Shown here one piece after another: positions 15,526 to 22,668 of a DNA stretch of 64,000 bases. The notes below the pieces were generated by a model. That model saw only the letters and a program-made list of their open reading frames with translations, was not told the origin of the DNA and made no database searches. The position numbers and the translations under genes were made by a program. Numbering within the stretch: position 1 is the stretch's first letter; every line of letters begins with the position of its first letter. The stretch comes from Diaminobutyricimonas sp. LJ205 (GTDB taxonomy: Bacteria; Actinomycetota; Actinomycetes; Actinomycetales; Microbacteriaceae): NCBI RefSeq assembly GCF_009755725.1, contig NZ_CP046619.1:496001-560000 (forward strand), in the 5' to 3' direction.

Positions 15526-15948
15526 ATGAGCGACCATCGCCCTGCACCTGAGTGGCTGACGCGGTTGCAGGGGGCAATTGCCAAAAACTTTCCCGCAGCG
15601 CCCGAGATGCAGGTGGTGGATCAGGGAGTGCTCCGGTTTTACAGGTGGTGGTCGGGCGAGAAGCGAGCCATCTGGATCGACGTCATCGATGAGAGTAACG
15701 CGCACGTCTTCGCCGCCGGGGGACTCGAGTTCGAGGTTGACCCGTCCGAGGTAGAAGAGCTTGTCTTAAGCATCGGCCGCTATGGAACTCTAAAAAGGGT
15801 TTGTTGGGTGCTCCCGCTGCTCCGTGGAAGTAATGTGAACCGCGGAGGCGTCGCTGCTGGTAGCTGGCAACTGCGAGGGCTGTGGGTGCAGCGCACATGG
15901 GCAGGCTGGGGCCAGTCGACCGCGCTAACCGACAGCTCATCCCACTGA
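15526..15948 (+). CDS. Unknown 140-residue protein, last gene of the cluster
   Basis: Start chosen at the ATG with GGACGGAG upstream. The first 90 residues look globular (VVDQGVLRFYRWWSGEKRAIWIDVIDESNAHVFAAGGLEFEVDPSEVEELVL, in pieces). The last 40 (LLRGSNVNRGGVAAGSWQLRGLWVQRTWAGWGQ) have a different composition and run toward a palindromic repeat, so the original C terminus may have been lost by a frameshift near 15800. Family not recognised. Confidence 0.5.
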   Translation: MSDHRPAPEWLTRLQGAIAKNFPAAPEMQVVDQGVLRFYRWWSGEKRAIWIDVIDESNAHVFAAGGLEFEVDPSEVEELVLSIGRYGTLKRVCWVLPLLRGSNVNRGGVAAGSWQLRGLWVQRTWAGWGQSTALTDSSSH

Positions 15949-15982
15949 AATCGTGGGGACCCAAGCCTCGTGCATTCGACGT

Positions 15983-16034
15983 GGCTTCGAGACGCGTCAC
16001 TCGCTTCGCTCGCGGCGCTCCTCAACCGGCTGGT
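15983..16034 (+). repeat. Family A palindromic repeat
   Basis: GGCTTCGAGACGCGTC ... GCGCTCCTCAACC with an inner hairpin around CGCTTCGCTCGCGGCG. It is one of several dispersed copies lying between gene ends. It sits just before the stop of the acyl-CoA dehydrogenase gene. Confidence 0.75.
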
Positions 16035-16050
16035 GGGGCGGGGTGGGCAG

Positions 16051-17229
16051 TTACACGAACGCGGCCTGGCCGGTGATGCTGCGGCCGACGATCAGGGTGT
16101 TCATCTCGTGAGTGCCCTCGTACGAGTACAGCGACTCGGCATCCGCGAAATGCCGGATCACGTCGTAGTCGGTGACGATGCCGTTGCCGCCGAAGATCTC
16201 GCGGCACCAGGCCACCGTCTCCCGCATCCGGGCTGTCGCGAACGCCTTGGCCAGTGCCGAGTGCTCGTCGCCCTGGGTGCCCTCATCCAGCATCCGGGAG
16301 ACCTGCACGACCAGCGCGAGGGACGCGGTGATGTTGCCGAGGCTTTTCACCAGCAGGTCCTGCACCAGTTGGTGGCCGCCGATCGGCTGGCCGAACTGCT
16401 CCCGGCCGCGGGCGTAGCGGACCGCCGCTTCGTAGGCACCGATCATGTTGCCGACCGCAGCCCAGGCGACGTCGGCGCGGGTGAGCCGCAGTACCTTCGC
16501 GGTGTCCTTGAACGAGTTCGCGTTCTGCAGCCGCATCGACTCCGGCACCACGACGTTCTCGAGGATGATGTCGGCGTTCTGCACGATCCGCAGGCTCTGC
16601 TTGTTCTCGATCTTGGTTGCCGTGTAACCCTCACTGCCGGTGTCGACGAGGAAGCCCTTGACCTGGTCATCCGCGACATCCTTTGCCCAGATGATGGTCA
16701 CGTCATTGAAGGTGGCGTTGCCGATCCAGCGCTTGGAGCCGTTCAGCACCCACTGGTCGCCGTCGCGGCGTGCCGTGGTGCGCAGCCCCTGCGCGGAGTC
16801 GCTGCCCGACAGTGGTTCGGTCAGCCCGAACGCTCCGACCACCTCACCGGAGGCGAATTTCGGCAGCCACTCGGCGCGCTGCTCGGCGCTGCCGCAGACG
16901 CCGACCGTTCCCATTACGAGGCCGTTCTGCACGCCAACATAGGTGCCGACGCTGGCGTCGACGCGCGCCATCTCCAGCGCCACCCAGCCGCGGAACACCG
17001 CCGAGTTCTCGAACGGGCGGGTCTCCTCCCAGCCCAGCCCGACCGCCTGCACGCCGGCCAGCCCGCGGACGATGTCGTGCGGGAAGGCGTCACGGTTCCA
17101 GTGGTCATTCACGATCGGCCGCACCTCGGTCTCGAGGTACTCACGCAGCCGCATCAGGTGCGCCTTCTCCTGCTCGGTCAACTGGTTCGCGAAACCATAG
17201 AAGTCGCTGGGGATCGGGGAGAAGGACAT
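16051..17229 (-). CDS. Acyl-CoA dehydrogenase, glutaryl-CoA dehydrogenase-like
   Basis: 392 residues, the usual length of the family. FAD and substrate motifs are present: GAFGLTEPLSGSD, the second signature WVLNGSKRWIGNATFND, and C-terminal REIFGGNGIVTDYDVIRHFADAESLYSYEGTHEMNTLIVG. The Glu of YEGTH is the catalytic base position shared with glutaryl-CoA dehydrogenase, to which the C terminus is most similar. The enzyme oxidises an acyl-CoA alpha,beta bond and passes electrons to ETF; the exact acyl-CoA cannot be read from sequence. TAGGCT upstream (17272-17267, minus) may be its -10 element. Confidence 0.85.
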   Translation of the reverse strand: MSFSPIPSDFYGFANQLTEQEKAHLMRLREYLETEVRPIVNDHWNRDAFPHDIVRGLAGVQAVGLGWEETRPFENSAVFRGWVALEMARVDASVGTYVGVQNGLVMGTVGVCGSAEQRAEWLPKFASGEVVGAFGLTEPLSGSDSAQGLRTTARRDGDQWVLNGSKRWIGNATFNDVTIIWAKDVADDQVKGFLVDTGSEGYTATKIENKQSLRIVQNADIILENVVVPESMRLQNANSFKDTAKVLRLTRADVAWAAVGNMIGAYEAAVRYARGREQFGQPIGGHQLVQDLLVKSLGNITASLALVVQVSRMLDEGTQGDEHSALAKAFATARMRETVAWCREIFGGNGIVTDYDVIRHFADAESLYSYEGTHEMNTLIVGRSITGQAAFV

Positions 17230-17338
17230 CGTTGTGCTCCATCGCTCGGCGGGAAATCACGAAGAGCCTAGGGCGGTTCACCTTCCCGTCGGAAGCGATT
17301 GGTACTTTGGGCTAACCCCGATTGAAGGACGAGGCTGC

Positions 17339-18481
17339 ATGTTTGTAGGCATCACCAATGACCCGCGCCCCTACGCGTGGGGATCGAAGACGGCGATTGC
17401 GGAGGCGCTGGGGCGCGAGGCATCCGGCAACCCGGAAGCCGAACTCTGGCTGGGCACTCACCCGGGTTCGCCAAGCCGGATCGTGGATGCCTCGCCGGTC
17501 TCGAACCTGGCCTCGAAGACCACTCTGCCTTTCTTGCTCAAGCTGCTGGCCGCCGAGACGCCGCTGTCGCTGCAGGCGCACCCGACCCTGGTGCAGGCAG
17601 CGCTCGGCTTTGCCCGCGAGAACGCCGAGGGGCTCGCGCTCGACGCGCCGACCCGCAACTACAAGGACACGCTGCACAAGCCCGAGCTGATCTTCGCGCT
17701 CAGCGAGAGCTTCGAGGCGTTGTGCGGATTTCGCCCAGTAGAGCACACCCGCGAGCTGGTGTCCCGGCTGCGTGCCCTTGATGTGGAGGACTCCCCGCTC
17801 GACGCCCTGTTGACGCGCCTCGATGATCTGCGGGGCGCGTTCGAGTGGCTGATCAGCGGCGGCCCGGATGTCTCGGCCCTCGTCGACCGGACCGTCGAAC
17901 TCTGTCAGCGCACCACCGACACCGACCTCGCGTACGGCACGGTGCGGTTGCTCGCCGTCGAGTATCCGGGCGACCCCGGCATCGTCATCTCGCTGCTGCT
18001 GAACCGGGTCTCGCTCAGTAGGGGAGAGGTGCTTTACCTGCCCGCCGGGAACATCCACGCCTACCTGCACGGGTTCGGTGTGGAACTGATGGCGGCATCC
18101 GACAACGTGCTGCGCGGCGGACTCACGCCGAAGCACGTCGATGTGCCCGAACTGCTCGCCGTGCTCGACTTCACGCCGGTGCCGGTGCCGTACCTTGAGC
18201 CGGCGTCCACGGCGGAAAATCTCGAGGTGTTCGAGCCGGATGTCCCGGACTTCGTGCTCGCGCACGTGACCGGCCGGGCGAAGTACCCGCTGCCGGGCGC
18301 GGCGATCGTCCTGGTGATCGACGGGGAGTTCACGCTCAAGGGTTCCCGATCGAAGACCGTGCTGAAGCGGGGCGAGGCCACGTATGTGTCGCCTGAGGAA
18401 CTCAGCCTGTCGATCAGCGGCGAGGGCGAACTCTTCATCGCGTCCACGCACCTGCCGGAGGGCGAGCCCGCGATGCCGTAG
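17339..18481 (+). CDS. manA: Mannose-6-phosphate isomerase, class I
   Basis: Interconverts fructose-6-P and mannose-6-P and feeds GDP-mannose synthesis. The 380 residues have the class I PMI pattern: PYAWGSKTAIAEALG near the N terminus, zinc-site segments LSLQAHPTLVQ and KPELIFAL, and the C-terminal signature YLPAGNIHAYLHGFGVELMAASDNVLRGGLTPKHVDV (in parts), with substrate-binding Arg and Lys. Start chosen at the ATG preceded by GAAGGACGAGG. It is divergent from the acyl-CoA dehydrogenase gene. manB lies at 30854, so mannose-1-P supply is encoded within the window. Confidence 0.92.
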   Translation: MFVGITNDPRPYAWGSKTAIAEALGREASGNPEAELWLGTHPGSPSRIVDASPVSNLASKTTLPFLLKLLAAETPLSLQAHPTLVQAALGFARENAEGLALDAPTRNYKDTLHKPELIFALSESFEALCGFRPVEHTRELVSRLRALDVEDSPLDALLTRLDDLRGAFEWLISGGPDVSALVDRTVELCQRTTDTDLAYGTVRLLAVEYPGDPGIVISLLLNRVSLSRGEVLYLPAGNIHAYLHGFGVELMAASDNVLRGGLTPKHVDVPELLAVLDFTPVPVPYLEPASTAENLEVFEPDVPDFVLAHVTGRAKYPLPGAAIVLVIDGEFTLKGSRSKTVLKRGEATYVSPEELSLSISGEGELFIASTHLPEGEPAMP

Positions 18482-18524
18482 TGCGTCCGCTGGTCGCCTG
18501 CCGAGACCTGCCCCTGTCCCGAAA

Positions 18525-18545
18525 TCCCAACTCTCGGTGTTGGGA
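18525..18545 (+). terminator. Weak hairpin after manA
   Basis: TCCCAAC (18525-18531) pairs with GTTGGGA (18539-18545) with a 7-nt loop. There is no T tract, so termination is uncertain. Confidence 0.35.
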
Positions 18546-18580
18546 GCAAGCAACAACAGACCTCTCGAATTCTCCTCAAC

Positions 18581-18593
18581 TAGGCTGGGTCGG
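18581..18593 (+). promoter_or_regulatory. Probable leaderless promoter of the sortase gene
   Basis: TAGGCT (18581-18586) is a TANNNT -10 element 6 nt before the GTG at 18593. No Shine-Dalgarno is present, so the mRNA probably starts at or near the start codon. Confidence 0.5.
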
Positions 18594-19357
18594 TGACTGA
18601 AACCGCAGAATTGATGCGCCCCCGGGGTTCTCGCCGGACAAAGCGTCACCGGCGCGCATCGCCTGTCACCGTCATCGCTGAACTGCTGATCACGGCCGGT
18701 GTGCTGGTGTTGCTGTTCCTCGGATGGCAGTTGTGGTTCAACGAACTCGTGATGGGATCGAAGCAGCACGACCAGGCGCTCGAGACAGCTCAGGAGTGGG
18801 AGCGCGACGTCGAACCGGCGCCCGCCAACGCTGAACCCATCGTGCGGCCCGAGCCCGCCGCGGACGGTGAGATCTTCGCGAACCTGGTCATCCCGCGCTT
18901 CGGCCAGGACTACTACCGTCCGATCGCGCAAGGCGTCGGGCTGAAAGCGGTGCTGAACACCATCGGCGTCGGACACTATCCCGGTGCGCAGATGCCCGGC
19001 GAGGTCGGCAACTTCTCGCTCGCGGCACACCGCACTTCATACGGGCGACCGTTCAATCTGCTCGCCGAACTGCGTAAGGGCGACAAGATCTGGGTCGAAA
19101 CCGCCGACGGCTGGTACGAGTACGCCTACCTCACCCAGCGAGTGATCCAGCCCACCGAGGTTGAGGTGATCGAGGTGTTGCCACCGGGCCTCACGGAGGT
19201 GGACCGGTACATCACCCTGACCACGTGTCACCCGATGTGGTCAGCACGGGAGCGGCTGATCGCGCACGGGGTGCTCGATCAGTTCTATCCGCGAGCCGCG
19301 GGCGTTCCGGAAGAGATCGCTTACACGCAGGCGCAGCCGCAAGCAGGAGGTCAGTAA
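18593..19357 (+). CDS. Class E sortase
   Basis: A 254-residue cysteine transpeptidase that anchors surface proteins to the wall. A basic N terminus and one membrane helix (TVIAELLITAGVLVLLFLGWQLWF, about residues 23-46) give a signal-anchor. The extracellular catalytic domain has the sortase triad: His in FSLAAHRTSYGRPF, Cys in YITLTTCHPMWSARERL, and the Arg that follows. Pairing with LPxTG or LAxTG substrates cannot be read from sequence; the LPVTG protein at 8940 is a candidate. It overlaps the next gene by one base (TAATG). Confidence 0.9.
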   Translation: MTETAELMRPRGSRRTKRHRRASPVTVIAELLITAGVLVLLFLGWQLWFNELVMGSKQHDQALETAQEWERDVEPAPANAEPIVRPEPAADGEIFANLVIPRFGQDYYRPIAQGVGLKAVLNTIGVGHYPGAQMPGEVGNFSLAAHRTSYGRPFNLLAELRKGDKIWVETADGWYEYAYLTQRVIQPTEVEVIEVLPPGLTEVDRYITLTTCHPMWSARERLIAHGVLDQFYPRAAGVPEEIAYTQAQPQAGGQ

Positions 19358-19527
19358 TGTACGCAGCTCTCTGGCGGGTGATGCCGGGACCGTGGTGGGT
19401 GCGGCTGTTGCTGCTCGTCGTCCTCGCGGGCGTCGTGCTGGCGGCGCTGGCGTTCTGGGTGTTCCCCTGGATCGATTCGTTGCTCGTGACCGAGGTCACC
19501 GTGGGGGAGGCGCCCACCGGGGATTAG
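19357..19527 (+). CDS. Small membrane protein coupled to the sortase
   Basis: 56 residues: MYAALWRVMPGPWW, then one strong hydrophobic helix (VRLLLLVVLAGVVLAALAFWVFPWI) and an acidic tail. The ATG shares its first base with the sortase stop, and AGGAGG lies just upstream, so translation is coupled. Similar short single-pass proteins follow class E sortase genes in other actinobacteria. The role is unknown; a sortase partner is plausible. Confidence 0.75.
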   Translation: MYAALWRVMPGPWWVRLLLLVVLAGVVLAALAFWVFPWIDSLLVTEVTVGEAPTGD

Positions 19528-19542
19528 CCCCTTGAAGGGCGG

Positions 19543-19585
19543 GGTTTCGAGACGCGTCCGACTCCGTCGGGGGCTCCTCAACCGG
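19543..19585 (+). repeat. Family A palindromic repeat
   Basis: GGTTTCGAGACGCGTCCG ... CCTCAACCGG with an inner CCGACTCCGTCGG hairpin. It lies between the convergent ends of the sortase operon and the GlxA-type regulator gene and may terminate both. Confidence 0.75.
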
Positions 19586-19587
19586 TT

Positions 19588-20574
19588 TCAGGACGCCAGT
19601 TCGCGCGTCTGCGGGCCGTGTGCGAAGGTGCGCCGGTACGCGGTCGGCGTGGTCTGCAGAGTACGAACGAAGTGGTGCCGCATCACCGACGCGGTGCCGA
19701 AACCGGTCCGCTGCGCGATGTACTCCAGCGAGTCATCCGTCTGCTCCAGCAATTGCTGCGCCCGGATGGTGCGCTGCCGATTCAGCCACGCCGCCGGCGT
19801 CGTGCCCATGTCGGCACGGAACCGACGGGCGAAGGTGCGGCTCGACATCAGCGCCTTGCGGGCCAAGTCATCGACGGTGAGGTCCTCGTCAAGGTGCTCG
19901 AGCGCCCAGTCGGCGACCAGCGCCAGCGAGTCGTCGGTGCACTCAGCGATCGGCGAGGCGATGAACTGGGACTGCCCGCCATCGCGCTGCGGGGGCACCA
20001 CCATCCGACGCGCGATCACGTTCGCGGCGGCCGCGCCGAGTTCCTTGCGCACGAGGTGCAGGCAGGCGTCGATGCCTGCCGCGGTGCCGGCGCCGGTGAT
20101 CACGTTGCCGTCCTCGACGAACAGCACATCCGGATCGACGGTCACCTCGGGGTACTGGTCGGCGAGCCGGTCGGCATACATCCAGTGAGTGGTCGCACGG
20201 CGACCATCGAGAACGCCCGCCTCGGCCAGCACGAAGGCGCCCGAGCAGACGCTCAGCACCCAGGCTCCGCGCGATTGTGCGTCCCGGATGACCTGCAGGA
20301 AGCGCTCGTCGACCGGCGCGCGTTCGCCGTCTCGGTAGATCGAGTGCGCCGGCACTGCAATCAGGTCCGCGTCGGCCGCGGCATCCAACCCGCTGGTGAT
20401 GAGCATGTCGTAGCCCAAGCTGGTGCGCACCGGACCGGGATCCGCGGTGGCGATGGTGAAGTCGAACTGGGGGCCATCCATCTCGGAGCGGTCGATGCCG
20501 AACACTTCGCAGACGGTTCCGAACTCGAAGGGCGCGACGCCCGGGAGGGCGAGCAAAACGACCTTGTTCAACAT
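19588..20574 (-). CDS. GlxA/FtrA-type AraC family transcriptional regulator
   Basis: 328 residues. The N-terminal DJ-1/PfpI-like domain (about 1-185) has VVLLALPGVAPFEFGTVCEVFG and the nucleophile-elbow-like SVCSGAFVLAEAG. The C-terminal AraC domain has two HTHs (DLTVDDLARKALMSSRTFARRFRADMG; SLEYIAQRTGFGTASVMRHHFVRTLQTTPTAYRRTF). Members sense small molecules and activate catabolic or stress genes. The start is the ATG with AAGGAG 7 nt upstream; an in-frame upstream extension lacks a ribosome site. A small membrane protein gene is divergent from it and may be a target. Confidence 0.88.
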   Translation of the reverse strand: MLNKVVLLALPGVAPFEFGTVCEVFGIDRSEMDGPQFDFTIATADPGPVRTSLGYDMLITSGLDAAADADLIAVPAHSIYRDGERAPVDERFLQVIRDAQSRGAWVLSVCSGAFVLAEAGVLDGRRATTHWMYADRLADQYPEVTVDPDVLFVEDGNVITGAGTAAGIDACLHLVRKELGAAAANVIARRMVVPPQRDGGQSQFIASPIAECTDDSLALVADWALEHLDEDLTVDDLARKALMSSRTFARRFRADMGTTPAAWLNRQRTIRAQQLLEQTDDSLEYIAQRTGFGTASVMRHHFVRTLQTTPTAYRRTFAHGPQTRELAS

Positions 20575-20657
20575 GGCGGGCTCCTTGGCAGGAAATTGTC
20601 GATGTATGGCAAGACTGCCACTCGTGGCTGAAAATCGCAAGACCTAGATTTACTGCC

Positions 20658-20813
20658 ATGTTCGTTCTAACCGTTTTCCTTGTTCTACTTGCTGCACTCG
20701 CCGTCTGGGGCATAGCCGCCTCGGCCTGGCAACTTCCGCGCGACGGCTACCGGCAGATTCCGATGCACGATCCGACTGACTGGACCAGCGGGGCATCCCC
20801 GGTGATCCGCTGA
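20658..20813 (+). CDS. Small membrane protein (51 residues)
   Basis: The frame reads MFVLTVFLVLLAALAVWGIAA, one membrane helix, then SAWQLPRDGYRQIPMHDPTDW and a short tail. The RDGYRQIP...DW tail looks constrained rather than random, third positions are GC-rich, and a good terminator follows 17 nt after the stop. The start lies 83 bp from the divergent regulator gene. Function unknown. Confidence 0.65.
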   Translation: MFVLTVFLVLLAALAVWGIAASAWQLPRDGYRQIPMHDPTDWTSGASPVIR

Positions 20814-20830
20814 CCTCTTCCCCATTCCCA

Positions 20831-20866
20831 GACCCCGCGACGCCAACCGCGTCGAGGGGTCTTGTT
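20831..20866 (+). terminator. Rho-independent-type terminator
   Basis: GACCCCGCGACGC pairs with GCGTCGAGGGGTC with a single mismatch and a 5-6 nt loop, followed by TTGTT. It ends the small membrane protein transcript. Confidence 0.75.
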
Positions 20867-20950
20867 ATGTCCCGTCACGGTTGCGGACACCGAAGTGCGA
20901 GCCTGTGACGCGGATTTACCCATCAAGGGTGAAACTGCCTCGCCAGCCGC

Positions 20951-20963
20951 TAACGTGGCGGTG
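20951..20963 (+). promoter_or_regulatory. Probable leaderless promoter of galE
   Basis: TAACGT (20951-20956) lies 6 nt before the GTG start at 20963, and no ribosome site is present. This is the same arrangement as at the sortase gene. Confidence 0.5.
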
Positions 20964-21934
20964 TGAACTGGCTGGTTACCGGCGGGGCCGGGTACATCGG
21001 AGCTCACGTTGTGCGCGCCCTGCAGGATGCCGGGCTCGGCGCCGTCGTGATCGACGACCTGTCGAGTGGACGCGAAGAGTTCGTTCCAAGCGAGACGCCG
21101 TTCGTGCGCGGCTCAATCCTTGACAGCAATCTGCTCGATCGGGTCATCGATGACTACGACGTGCGCGGAGTTATCCACGTCGCGGGCTTCAAGTACGCCG
21201 GCGTCAGCGTGCAGCAGCCGCTGCGCACGTACGCCCAGAACGTCACCGGAACTGCAACGCTTCTCGCGGCAATGCAGGCGGCGGATGTTGACGCCATCGT
21301 CTTCTCGTCGAGCGCGGCTGTCTACGGCACGCCCGATGTCGACCTGGTCACTGAGAGCACGCCCAAGCGTCCGAAGTCCCCATACGGGGAGTCCAAGCTC
21401 ATCTGTGAGTGGATGCTTCAGGATCAGGAAGTCGCCACAGGGTTGCGCCACACGTCGTTGCGGTATTTCAACGTTGTCGGGTCAGGCACGCCCGAGGTTT
21501 ACGACAGCAGCCCGCACAACCTGTTCCCGCTGGTTTTCGATGCGCTGCTTGCCGAATGCAGCCCGCTGATCCACGGCGACGACTACGCGACTCCCGACGG
21601 CACCTGCGTCCGCGACTACCTGCACGTCGCTGACCTGGCCCGTGCCCACGTCGCCGCGGCCAAGCGGCTGATGGCGGGGGAGCCGATCGAACCGGTGTAC
21701 AACCTCGGCAGCGGCGATGGCGTCTCGGTGCGGGAGATCATGTCCGCGGTGGCGGAGGTCACCGGCATCCGGTTCGAGCCCGAGATCGGGCCGCGCCGTC
21801 CTGGTGATCCGGCGCGGATCGTGGCGAACGGCGATCTGGCAGCCCGGGATCTGGACTGGCGGATGCGCCACTCCTTGCACGAGATGGTGGCAACTGCGTG
21901 GCAGGCACGCCGTCATGGAACGTCTCACTCGTAA
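20963..21934 (+). CDS. galE: UDP-glucose 4-epimerase
   Basis: Interconverts UDP-glucose and UDP-galactose, supplying galactose for surface glycans. The 323-residue extended short-chain dehydrogenase has the N-terminal NAD site WLVTGGAGYIGAHVV, the Ser in VFSSSAAVYG, the YGESK (YxxxK) catalytic motif, and GalE-type C-terminal segments DYLHVADLARAHVAA and YNLGSGDGVSVREI. It starts with GTG and is slightly shorter than the E. coli enzyme. It stands alone between a terminator and the whiB promoter region. The substrate could also be a related UDP-sugar. Confidence 0.88.
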   Translation: MNWLVTGGAGYIGAHVVRALQDAGLGAVVIDDLSSGREEFVPSETPFVRGSILDSNLLDRVIDDYDVRGVIHVAGFKYAGVSVQQPLRTYAQNVTGTATLLAAMQAADVDAIVFSSSAAVYGTPDVDLVTESTPKRPKSPYGESKLICEWMLQDQEVATGLRHTSLRYFNVVGSGTPEVYDSSPHNLFPLVFDALLAECSPLIHGDDYATPDGTCVRDYLHVADLARAHVAAAKRLMAGEPIEPVYNLGSGDGVSVREIMSAVAEVTGIRFEPEIGPRRPGDPARIVANGDLAARDLDWRMRHSLHEMVATAWQARRHGTSHS

Positions 21935-22053
21935 CGAAAAGGTCGAGCGGCGGGGCGGCGATATCCCATTCGGGGGACGACAGATCGTGCGTAACGCGAT
22001 CACCGGCGCGCCGCAACTCTCGTTGTCCGGTTGAGGGTTCTAAGATTTGCGAC

Positions 22054-22083
22054 TTGACGTGGAGGTAACTACAACGGTGTAAT
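22054..22083 (+). promoter_or_regulatory. Promoter of whiB
   Basis: TTGACG (22054-22059), an 18-bp spacer and TGTAAT (22078-22083), in a locally AT-rich patch. The start would fall near 22090, giving a leader of about 40 nt with the GGAGGGGAG ribosome site. Confidence 0.55.
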
Positions 22084-22128
22084 TATCCCTAGCGCGTTAC
22101 CACGACGCGTTGGAGGGGAGACCGGGAC

Positions 22129-22446
22129 ATGCCGAGCGGATACCGCAACTCAGTTCCTGATGACTGGTTCGTCGACCCCGTCCGGCTGGGGGTGCCGGGG
22201 GTTAGAACCGCTGTAGATGATGACAATCCGCTGGCCTGGCAGTCTGACGCGTTGTGCGCGCAGACCGACCCGGAAGCGTTCTTCCCCGAGAAGGGCGGTT
22301 CGACTCGCGATGCGAAGAAGATCTGCTCGACTTGCGAAGTTCGTTCCGAGTGCCTCGAGTACGCGCTCTCGAATGACGAGCGCTTCGGGATCTGGGGCGG
22401 CCTGTCCGAGCGGGAGCGCCGCAAGCTGCGCAAGCGCGCGGTGTAG
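22129..22446 (+). CDS. whiB: WhiB family iron-sulfur transcription factor (WhiB2/WhmD type)
   Basis: 105 residues. The four cluster-binding cysteines are CAQTDP, then CSTCEVRSEC (Cx2Cx5C). They are followed by the GIWGG turn (FGIWGGLSERERR) and a basic DNA-binding tail KLRKRAV. EAFFPEKGGSTRDAKKIC matches the WhiB2/WhmD/Streptomyces WhiB subgroup, which controls septation and cell division with a redox-sensitive 4Fe-4S cluster. It lies upstream of the glycosyltransferase-DUF5719 pair, as in other actinobacteria. It has a good promoter and terminator, so it is probably monocistronic. Confidence 0.9.
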   Translation: MPSGYRNSVPDDWFVDPVRLGVPGVRTAVDDDNPLAWQSDALCAQTDPEAFFPEKGGSTRDAKKICSTCEVRSECLEYALSNDERFGIWGGLSERERRKLRKRAV

Positions 22447-22494
22447 ACGCCGTCACACGCAACACAGCACGCGGCATCCGTGCCGCTAGTCTTT

Positions 22495-22536
22495 CGGCTC
22501 CGCGCTGGTGAAACTTCACCGGCGCGGAGCCGTTCT
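22495..22536 (+). terminator. Terminator of whiB
   Basis: An 18-bp stem, CGGCTCCGCGCTGGTGAA with TTCACCGGCGCGGAGCCG (one G-T pair), has a 2-nt gap at its apex, which in the folded RNA would open to a small loop. TTCT follows it. It lies about 50 nt after the stop. Confidence 0.8.
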
Positions 22537-22546
22537 AGTGGCGCGC

Positions 22547-22595
22547 GGTTTCGAGACGCGTCACTCGCTTCGCTCGCGGCGCTCCTCAACCACCG
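22547..22595 (+). repeat. Family A palindromic repeat
   Basis: GGTTTCGAGACGCGTC ... CGCTTCGCTCGCGGCGCTC ... CTCAACCACCG. It is nearly identical to the copy at 15983 and lies between the whiB terminator and the glycosyltransferase gene. Confidence 0.8.
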
Positions 22596-22668
22596 GGTGG
22601 GGCGGTAGAGACCTTTTCCGGCGAGTGCTGCCCCGCATTTGTTTGACGCCGCTTAGGCTCGTAGCCAA

